From positions 1 through 14,404 of the forward strand of contig NZUB01000007.1 in NCBI GenBank assembly GCA_002696965.1: 14,404 bases of DNA. The letters run 5' to 3'. This document shows positions 1 to 5,455 of the stretch, in pieces (the first letter of the stretch is position 1; each line of letters begins with the position of its first letter). The notes beneath the pieces were generated by a model. It was not told the DNA's origin and did no database searches. It worked only from the letters and a program-made list of their open reading frames with translations. The stretch comes from Flavobacteriales bacterium (GTDB lineage Bacteria; Bacteroidota; Bacteroidia; Flavobacteriales; TMED113). Made by a program: the position numbers and the translations under genes.

Positions 1-484
1 TAACAGGGGTTGTTTTTCCAAACCTCCACTTAAAAAGATCAGCTACCTTAGCAGTATTTTGTTTTTCCCCACCAAAAATAAATCTAGCTTGATTAATAAA
101 ATCATATTTAGCTGATCTTTCTGTTAAAAATTCCGGATTAAAAACAAAATTTAGCTTAGGAAACAAGGACTGAAAGCTTCTTGTAGTGCCAGGTACAATG
201 GTTGACCTTATCAATATTATATTTTGATGATTATTAACTTTATTGATATCAGATAAAGCTTGTTTTAAAATATCTAAATTAATACTACCATCAGAATTGG
301 AAGGGGTTGGAACAGAAAGAAAAATAAAGTCAGACTCATTAATTGTCTCTGCTAAATTATTTTGAGATAATTTGGGGTTTTTATCGTAAACTTTCACAAT
401 AGCATCACATCCTGTCTGTGCTGAAAAACCAAATTCAACTGCTGAACCGACAAAACCTCTTCCTATAATCCCTATTTTTTTCAT
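1..484 (-). CDS. UDP-glucose/nucleotide-sugar 6-dehydrogenase, N-terminal part (cut by window edge)
   Basis: The frame opens with ATG at 484 and stays open to the left edge, giving 161 visible residues of a protein that should be roughly 300-450 long. The family oxidises the C6 hydroxyl of a UDP-sugar to a carboxylate in two NAD-dependent steps, giving UDP-glucuronate or a related uronic acid for envelope polysaccharide. Visible motifs are the Rossmann loop G8-R-G10-F-V-G13, the SVPTP motif at 57-61, RSTIVPGTT at 93-101, and NPEFLTERSA at 116-125, where E122 matches the family's catalytic glutamate. The catalytic cysteine, substrate-binding domain and C terminus lie outside the window. Its ATG overlaps the epimerase stop by 4 bases (ATGA), so the two are probably translated together. 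The short 'GRGFVGSAVEFGF' start differs from WbpA-type UDP-GlcNAc dehydrogenases, so UDP-glucose is the likelier substrate, but specificity cannot be read from this fragment. Confidence 0.85.
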   Translation of the reverse strand, partial: MKKIGIIGRGFVGSAVEFGFSAQTGCDAIVKVYDKNPKLSQNNLAETINESDFIFLSVPTPSNSDGSINLDILKQALSDINKVNNHQNIILIRSTIVPGTTRSFQSLFPKLNFVFNPEFLTERSAKYDFINQARFIFGGEKQNTAKVADLFKWRFGKTTPV

Positions 485-1389
485 ATACCTAATTCTATTT
501 TATATTGTTTAATCCATTTTGATAAATCTCCCTTAGGTTCCCAATTCAAAATATTTTTCGCTTTTGAATTTTCAGCAAGTGTTTCAAAGGGCTCAAGTCG
601 CTTTTCCCCATATTTTTTTATTCCTCCAAACATATCTGCAACTTGATTAATCGAAACATTATTACCATTTCCAATATTAAATACATGTCCATTTAACTTA
701 TGACTATATTTAGCAGCTAATATATTTGCTTGAACTACATCACCTACATAAGTAAAATCTCTTTTTTGATTACCATCATTTGTGATTGTTAATGGAGATC
801 CTGCTTGCATTTGCCTAGCAAAAATTCCAGTGACTAAGCAATAGGCCCCTTCAAGACTCATACGTTCTCCATACACATTAAAATATCTTAAAGAAACTGT
901 ATCTAAATTATAGATGTCACTAAATAATTTACAGTACTGTTCACCAATATATTTTTGTAAACCATATGGTGATAGTGGATTAATGGGATCATCCTCTTTC
1001 TGAGGTACCTTGTTAGTGTTGCCATAACAAGAACTACTAGCACTATAGACTAGTCGCTTCACATTGGCCCTACAACACGCATGTAGTAAATTAAGTGTTG
1101 CTGTTACATTAGCCTCATTATATGGCAAAGGATCATCGATAGATGGCTGTACTCTTGCTAGCGCTGCTAAATGAAAAACAACGTCGATATCTTCTAGTAT
1201 ATCTTTTAATCTAGAAGAAGAAATGGAACATAAATCATGTTCTAAAAAAGTAGCTTGTTTATTAATATTATCTCGATTACCCGTTGAAAGATTATCAATT
1301 ATAACCACTTCGATTTTTTGGTTCACCAATTCATCCACCAAATTAGATCCTATGAAACCTGCGCCACCTGTGACTAATACTTTTTTCAT
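481..1389 (-). CDS. NAD-dependent nucleotide-sugar epimerase (UDP-glucose 4-epimerase-like, extended SDR)
   Basis: This cytoplasmic extended short-chain dehydrogenase of 302 residues probably inverts C4 of a UDP-sugar (UDP-glucose, UDP-GlcNAc or their uronic acids) using tightly bound NAD. The NAD loop GGAGFIGS is at residues 8-15, D32 follows the second strand (NAD ribose binding), HLAA is at 73-76, the serine of the active site lies in SASSS at 116-120, and the catalytic YxxxK pair is Y142/K146. RYFNVYGERM further on is the usual substrate-domain motif. Length fits the shorter GalE/WbpP-like epimerases. It lies 41 bases downstream of tonB with no clear promoter or terminator between, and overlaps the dehydrogenase by 4 bases. 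Together they could supply UDP-glucuronate/UDP-galacturonate or related precursors for polysaccharide. The exact substrate is not determinable here; a 4,6-dehydratase is less likely because the region before Y142 lacks the dehydratase TDE motif. Confidence 0.88.
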   Translation of the reverse strand: MKKVLVTGGAGFIGSNLVDELVNQKIEVVIIDNLSTGNRDNINKQATFLEHDLCSISSSRLKDILEDIDVVFHLAALARVQPSIDDPLPYNEANVTATLNLLHACCRANVKRLVYSASSSCYGNTNKVPQKEDDPINPLSPYGLQKYIGEQYCKLFSDIYNLDTVSLRYFNVYGERMSLEGAYCLVTGIFARQMQAGSPLTITNDGNQKRDFTYVGDVVQANILAAKYSHKLNGHVFNIGNGNNVSINQVADMFGGIKKYGEKRLEPFETLAENSKAKNILNWEPKGDLSKWIKQYKIELGI

Positions 1390-1430
1390 AAATTAATAAA
1401 ACATAAAAAAAGATTTTTACTTCTTGTAGT

Positions 1431-2132
1431 CTATTGTAAACTGAAATTAATCGGCAATGTAAAAGTAACAGATACCGGCTTACCTCTTTGTTTTGCAGGT
1501 ATCATTCTAGGTATAGCATTTACTAATCTTAAAGCCTCTTGTCTTAAATGCTTATCTTCACCCCTGACAATCCTAGAAGATGTTACTTTACCTGATTTAT
1601 CAATAATAAATTCTACAAATATTTTTTCACTAATACCCATTTCTTTTGCAATAGCAGGGTATTCAAAATTGTTTTTTATGTGTGAACCTATACCCCTTTG
1701 AAAACAAATATAATTTTCATCTTTTGATGCCGCTTCTGAACAGCCAGGAAATATGGGTTGCTGTTCAACAACTGCAAAATTAAAAAGTTCTTCCTCTTCC
1801 TCTTCTTCCAAAATCTCTATAATTTCATCTTCATCAATTTCTGCATCTTCTATTTCTAACTCATCCTCTATTATAATATCATCCTCGACAATAGTTATCT
1901 TTGGTGGGGGGGGAGGTGGTGGGGGAGGTGGTTTCAGCTCCTTCTCTGTGAGAGGAATAATTTCTTCTTCTAGATCCAACATGTCTAGCGTTCCCAAACT
2001 GGAAGTAGTTTTATCATAGGTTTTCCACTCAAAAGCCACAATTACAATTAGTAAAGATACAACCAGCCCTATCTGAGTAAAATAACCTCTCTTTTTTTCT
2101 AAATCAAATTCTGGATACTTTTTAAAAATCAT
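1431..2132 (-). CDS. tonB: Energy transducer TonB
   Basis: This inner-membrane TonB protein of 233 residues would pass proton-motive force from ExbB/ExbD to TonB-dependent outer-membrane receptors. A short cytoplasmic N terminus (1-19) is followed by one membrane segment (about 20-36), then a periplasmic linker with ten consecutive prolines (P68-P77) and a very acidic stretch (83-115: 22 of 33 residues are D or E, none basic). The C-terminal TonB domain (about 140-233) carries the family pattern around YPAIAKEMGISEKIFVEFII, followed by DKSGKV and ending in a short hydrophobic strand. The stop is TAG, unlike the TAA of most neighbours. It is separated from gcvH by 55 bases that contain a promoter-like sequence, so it may be transcribed on its own. 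exbB and exbD are not in the window. A TonB gene near sprA and gcvH is, from memory, typical of flavobacteria. It is probably one of several TonB paralogues. Confidence 0.92.
   Translation of the reverse strand: MIFKKYPEFDLEKKRGYFTQIGLVVSLLIVIVAFEWKTYDKTTSSLGTLDMLDLEEEIIPLTEKELKPPPPPPPPPPKITIVEDDIIIEDELEIEDAEIDEDEIIEILEEEEEEELFNFAVVEQQPIFPGCSEAASKDENYICFQRGIGSHIKNNFEYPAIAKEMGISEKIFVEFIIDKSGKVTSSRIVRGEDKHLRQEALRLVNAIPRMIPAKQRGKPVSVTFTLPINFSLQ
1902..1931. repeat. Polyproline-coding G/C-rich tract in tonB with an 8-base G run
   Basis: Thirty bases encode ten prolines using CCA, CCT and CCC codons. The plus (template) strand is almost pure G, with runs of G8 (1906-1913) and G5 (1921-1925) separated by single T or A and GG pairs. 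In a window of roughly 30% GC this is a strong local anomaly, able to fold as a G-quadruplex or to slip during replication. The codon mix argues that proline is selected at the protein level rather than the repeat itself having recently expanded. Confidence 0.8.
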
Positions 2133-2140
2133 AACAAACG

Positions 2141-2172
2141 CAAATGTACATAAAACACACTAGGACAACAAA
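2141..2172 (-). promoter_or_regulatory. Putative Bacteroidota sigma-ABfr-type promoter for tonB
   Basis: Read on the minus strand, TTTG (2172-2169) is followed after 20 bases by TACATTTG (2148-2141), a full match to the Bacteroidota -7 element TAnnTTTG with a -33 TTTG at acceptable spacing. It lies in the 55-base gap between gcvH and tonB, where a promoter is plausible. The predicted start of transcription falls only a few bases before the tonB ATG at 2132, implying a nearly leaderless message. In AT-rich DNA such matches can occur by chance, so this is tentative. Confidence 0.42.
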
Positions 2173-2187
2173 ATTTCAAAACTTTTA

Positions 2188-2568
2188 TTATATGCCAATT
2201 AAAGTCTTATACTGACTAGATGATAATAATTCATTATTAATTGCTGTATCAAGCAATTGAACTTTAACTATCCAGCCATCCTTATATGGAGATTTATTTA
2301 AGAGTTCTGGTGAATTTTCCAATTCCTTATTTATTTCAATTATTTTACCTGCAACTGGCATGTATAAATCCGATACGGTTTTGACAGCTTCAACAGATCC
2401 AAAAACATCATCAATATTTAACTCTTGATCCAATGTGTCAACATCAACATAGACTATATCTCCTAATTCTCTTTGTGCATAATCAGTTACCCCAATGGTT
2501 GCTATAGCTCCATTAATTAAAACCCATTCATGGTTTTTTGTGTATTGTAAATTGTCTAGTATTTCCAT
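2188..2568 (-). CDS. gcvH: Glycine cleavage system H protein
   Basis: This lipoyl carrier of the glycine cleavage complex, 126 residues, shuttles the aminomethyl group from P protein (GcvP) to T protein (GcvT), where it becomes 5,10-methylene-tetrahydrofolate, and returns electrons via lipoamide dehydrogenase. The start is ATG followed by the family pattern YTKNHEWV (9-16), IGVTDYAQRELGDIVYV (25-41), and the lipoyl site GSVEAVKTVSDLYMPVAG (57-74), where K63 is the lysine that receives lipoate. Length is standard for the family. gcvP and gcvT are not nearby. From memory, flavobacteria commonly keep gcvH alone directly after sprA; here it is separated from sprA by three sugar genes and sits 28 bases after the Gfo/Idh gene, close enough for cotranscription. 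I see no promoter match in that gap. Confidence 0.97.
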   Translation of the reverse strand: MEILDNLQYTKNHEWVLINGAIATIGVTDYAQRELGDIVYVDVDTLDQELNIDDVFGSVEAVKTVSDLYMPVAGKIIEINKELENSPELLNKSPYKDGWIVKVQLLDTAINNELLSSSQYKTLIGI

Positions 2569-2596
2569 ATAAAATTTTTTTTGAATTTAAAATTAA

Positions 2597-3607
2597 TTAT
2601 TTTCTATGATCATATATTTTTTCAATTATTTTAACAACATTTAATCCATCTAAAGCATTCGTATGTATTTCTTGTTTTTCAAGCATTACATTTATTACAT
2701 TATCTATCATTTTATCATGGTTAGATGCTGAACCCTTGTAGGTTCCATAATCATTACAGGTTGTCTTAATCTCAATATTAGGAAGAGTGTAATCCTGAAT
2801 ATCACAATATGTTATCTTATCCATATATTGTCCCCCTATTTTTACTGTTCCCTTTTCACCAATTATAGTTATGCTGCTTTCAAAGTTTTTATTCCAAATA
2901 GCTGTTGAGTAATTCAACACTCCTACAAGATTATTTGTGAACTTCAGCTGAACAATACCCGAATCTTCAAATTCTATAAAATCTTTTTTATTAAAAGAAA
3001 AAAACTCCGAATGAGCGGTCTTAACTGAACCAAACAACCAATAAAGTATATCAATAAAATGTGAAAACTGGGTAAATAATGGGCCACCATCTTTTTGACA
3101 AGACCCATGCCAATTACTATCTAAATAATAGTTTTCATTTCTATTCCAGAAACAATTAATAGAAACCATATTAATTTGTCCTAATTTTTGTTTCAAAATA
3201 ATCTCTTTTAACCAAATAATGGATGGTGAAAATCTATTTTGCATAACACAAAAAACTAATCTTTTTTCACTTTTTGATGTATCAATAATTTTCTGTGCAT
3301 CTAAACTAGAAAGGGCCATTGGCTTTTCTATTACAACATGTTTCCCGGCCCTTAAGACATCAATCGCCATGTTTGCATGTAAATAATTTGGAGTACATAT
3401 ATTAACCACATCGATGCTTTGATTTAAGATAAGATCATCATAGCTACAAAAAATGCTCTTATATATATCTTCACATTTAAGTTTTACTTGATTTGAAATG
3501 TCACATATTGCACTTAAATGGGCTTTGGGGTGATCTAAAATACACTTAGCATGGCGTGTCCCAATGTGACCAAAACCTATAATCCCAAAGTGTATTTTAT
3601 GATTCAT
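2597..3607 (-). CDS. Gfo/Idh/MocA-family nucleotide-sugar oxidoreductase (WbpB/WlbA-like)
   Basis: This cytoplasmic NAD(P)-dependent oxidoreductase of 336 residues has the N-terminal Rossmann loop GIIGFGHIG at 8-16, TPNYLH at 72-77, the family's catalytic-lysine motif EKP at 94-96, a QNR segment at 123-125, and DGG (173-175) followed by the Q180/H183/D186 helix found at the active site of the family. It matches my memory of a Bacteroidota group in polysaccharide loci annotated as UDP-N-acetyl-2-amino-2-deoxyglucuronate dehydrogenase, the enzyme that makes the 3-keto intermediate for a sugar aminotransferase. The gene for such an aminotransferase lies in the same cassette, two genes upstream, which supports that pairing. 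It begins 1 base after the formyltransferase stop. GC is about 28% (84/300 over 2941-3240), below sprA. Oxidation of C3 of a UDP-HexNAcA is inferred; other sugar or inositol oxidations cannot be excluded. Confidence 0.82.
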   Translation of the reverse strand: MNHKIHFGIIGFGHIGTRHAKCILDHPKAHLSAICDISNQVKLKCEDIYKSIFCSYDDLILNQSIDVVNICTPNYLHANMAIDVLRAGKHVVIEKPMALSSLDAQKIIDTSKSEKRLVFCVMQNRFSPSIIWLKEIILKQKLGQINMVSINCFWNRNENYYLDSNWHGSCQKDGGPLFTQFSHFIDILYWLFGSVKTAHSEFFSFNKKDFIEFEDSGIVQLKFTNNLVGVLNYSTAIWNKNFESSITIIGEKGTVKIGGQYMDKITYCDIQDYTLPNIEIKTTCNDYGTYKGSASNHDKMIDNVINVMLEKQEIHTNALDGLNVVKIIEKIYDHRK

Positions 3608-3608
3608 T

Positions 3609-4319
3609 TTAAGAAAATTTCTTAATGTAACTAATTATTTTTGGTTTTAATCCCAACTGTAAACCATATGGCATATAACTATTATAGTTGAATTTTTTTT
3701 CTAATTTATCAAATTGATTGTAACAATTAATATCATTAAAAATCAAATTTAAACTTATTGGAATTAAATCTAATTGTAACTGATAATTTTTTTCAAACAA
3801 AGATTGTAAATTATCATTTTTATCAATAATTATTGTTTTTTTTTGAACTAACAAACCCGAATCAATATATTCATTTATCAAATGAACTGTAACCCCAATA
3901 GCCTGCTCTTTATATATTGACCATAAAATGGAATCTAAGCCGCGAATCATTGGCAGAATACCTGGATGGAAATTTAAAATGCCACACCTAACTAATGAAA
4001 TAATTTCTTTACTTAAAATTCTCGAACCAGAGATAATACCAAAGTTAATTTCATATTGCTTTAATAAATTTTGTGCCTTTAAGCTATTATGTTTAACAAC
4101 ATAATAGGGGATTTTATGTGTTTCGGCTAATTCTTCTGGTGAGATAGATTTGAATGCCTTATAATTAAAAGCTGATTTAGGTTTATTAATTTTCACAAAA
4201 TTGGCAGCCAAAATTAATGATATTGAAAACCCAACAGCATATATTTTGTTAATAAAATCTACTGTTTTTCTATGAGGAAAATTATAAGCAAAAAGTACTA
4301 TTTTAAACTTATTATCCAT
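3609..4319 (-). CDS. Formyltransferase-family protein, probable amino-sugar N-formyltransferase
   Basis: This 236-residue cytoplasmic protein carries the catalytic core of 10-formyltetrahydrofolate-dependent formyltransferases. N116 and H118 sit in NFHPGILP (116-123), followed by RGLDSILWSI (126-135), and D153 sits in IDSGLLV (152-158); these three correspond to the Asn-His-Asp triad of Fmt, PurN and sugar formyltransferases such as VioF. It lacks the C-terminal anticodon-stem-binding domain of Fmt and is not PurN-like in its N terminus, which starts IVLFAYNFPHRKT. Lying between a sugar aminotransferase and a sugar oxidoreductase, overlapping the first by 8 bases and 1 base from the second, it most likely formylates the amino group that the aminotransferase installs. 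It is the most AT-rich gene here: a hand count gives 151 G+C in 600 bases (25%) over 3661-4260, suggesting foreign origin. The sugar substrate is inferred only from context. Confidence 0.8.
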   Translation of the reverse strand: MDNKFKIVLFAYNFPHRKTVDFINKIYAVGFSISLILAANFVKINKPKSAFNYKAFKSISPEELAETHKIPYYVVKHNSLKAQNLLKQYEINFGIISGSRILSKEIISLVRCGILNFHPGILPMIRGLDSILWSIYKEQAIGVTVHLINEYIDSGLLVQKKTIIIDKNDNLQSLFEKNYQLQLDLIPISLNLIFNDINCYNQFDKLEKKFNYNSYMPYGLQLGLKPKIISYIKKFS

Positions 4320-5445
4320 TTAACTTGAATTTTTTAATTACATCACAAATAAATATAATTTGTTCAAGCTCCATTTCAGAGTGCATCGGTAAAGAAATAA
4401 TTTGCCGAGATATTTTTTCCGAAACTGGCAATGGTTTTTTATTATACATTCTATATGCCTTTTGCTTATGTAAAGGTATTGGATAATATATCATTGTGGG
4501 TATTTCATGTCTTAATAAATAAGCCTGGAATTTTTTTCTAATAATCTTGTTTGATAAAACAATACTGTATTGATGAAAAACATGATCACTATCCTCCTTT
4601 ATAACAGGAACCTTAATCCAGTCTAAATTAGACAATCTACTATTATATTCTTTTGCAATCTTCTTTCTCTTATTATTATGTTTTTTTAAAAGAGTTAATT
4701 TAAATGAAAGTACCGCTGCTTGTACTGCATCTAATCTCGAATTTAAACCTATTATTTGATGGTTGTATTTTTTATTTTGTCCGTGATTTGCAATCAATTT
4801 AATTTTATTTGCCAATTTTTTATTTTGAGTAAAAATTGCACCCCCGTCTCCAAATGCCCCAAGATTTTTAGAAGGATAAAATGATGTAATACCTATATCA
4901 CCTATCGTACCCGAAAATTTTAATTTTTTATTTTTATTTATTATACATTTAGAACCAATAGATTGCGCCGCATCTTCTACTATATATAATTTATATTTTC
5001 TTGCAAAATTTCTTATAGCTAACATATCACAACACTGCCCAAATAAATGAACTGGTATAATGGCTTTTGTTTTAGCCGAAATACTTTTAGCAATTAAATT
5101 ATGATTTAACAAGAAAGTATTGGGGTCTATATCAATAAAAATAGGCACCAAACCAAGTAGACAAACAGCTTCTACAGTAGAAACAAATGTAAACGATGGC
5201 ACTAGAACTTCATCACCTCTTTTTAAATCTAATGCCATCAAAGCAATATATAAAGCATCTGTACCATTACCACAGCTAATCGTAAATTTTGAATTTAAAA
5301 AGTATGATAGTTTTTTCTCAAAATGATTAACTTCTGGCCCTTGAATATAAGAGCCAGAACTAATAACTTTTTTAATTGTTTTATCAATAGTGGATGCATG
5401 CGCATTATACATCGAAACCACATCTACCATATGAATTTTTTTCAT
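4312..5445 (-). CDS. DegT/DnrJ/EryC1-family nucleotide-sugar aminotransferase (WbpE/WlbC-like)
   Basis: This PLP-dependent enzyme of 377 residues transfers an amino group, usually from glutamate, to a keto-sugar nucleotide. Visible signatures are GNGTDAL at 59-65 (PLP phosphate binding), VPSFTF at 82-87, the GQC motif at 136-138, EDAAQS at 157-162 with D158 contacting the PLP ring nitrogen, and TSFYPSKNLGAFGDGGA at 187-203, where K193 is the PLP Schiff-base lysine. The GQC motif and SFYPSKNLG context resemble WbpE/WlbC-type 3-aminotransferases acting on UDP-3-keto-HexNAcA; PorR of Porphyromonas gingivalis belongs to the same broad family. The ATG is only 10 bases after the sprA stop and I see no promoter there, so it may be expressed by readthrough from sprA. 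GC is about 28% by hand count (167/600 over 4321-4920). C3 versus C4 specificity is inferred, not proven. Confidence 0.88.
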   Translation of the reverse strand: MKKIHMVDVVSMYNAHASTIDKTIKKVISSGSYIQGPEVNHFEKKLSYFLNSKFTISCGNGTDALYIALMALDLKRGDEVLVPSFTFVSTVEAVCLLGLVPIFIDIDPNTFLLNHNLIAKSISAKTKAIIPVHLFGQCCDMLAIRNFARKYKLYIVEDAAQSIGSKCIINKNKKLKFSGTIGDIGITSFYPSKNLGAFGDGGAIFTQNKKLANKIKLIANHGQNKKYNHQIIGLNSRLDAVQAAVLSFKLTLLKKHNNKRKKIAKEYNSRLSNLDWIKVPVIKEDSDHVFHQYSIVLSNKIIRKKFQAYLLRHEIPTMIYYPIPLHKQKAYRMYNKKPLPVSEKISRQIISLPMHSEMELEQIIFICDVIKKFKLNG

Positions 5446-5455
5446 AATATATATT

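Noticed and set aside
1390..1430. Gap between tonB and the epimerase, considered for a terminator or promoter
   Set aside because: Only A/T-rich sequence is seen; no stem of more than a few pairs and no TAnnTTTG element.
1705..1712. TAnnTTTG match on the minus strand inside tonB
   Set aside because: It is about 315 bases upstream of the epimerase and inside a coding region; single 8-base matches are expected by chance in DNA this AT-rich.
1784..1816. CTTCCTCTTCCTCTT-like simple repeat, considered as a microsatellite
   Set aside because: It simply encodes the poly-glutamate part of the TonB linker with mixed GAA/GAG codons; no long perfect unit repeat.
1753..2019. Plus-strand open frame of 88 codons, serine- and glycine-rich
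   Set aside because: It is the antisense of the tonB acidic and polyproline codons; the low-complexity product is an artefact of those repeats and has no domain.
5120..5326. Plus-strand open frame of 68 codons inside the aminotransferase gene
   Set aside because: It lies fully antisense to a well-conserved PLP-enzyme coding region and resembles no protein I know.
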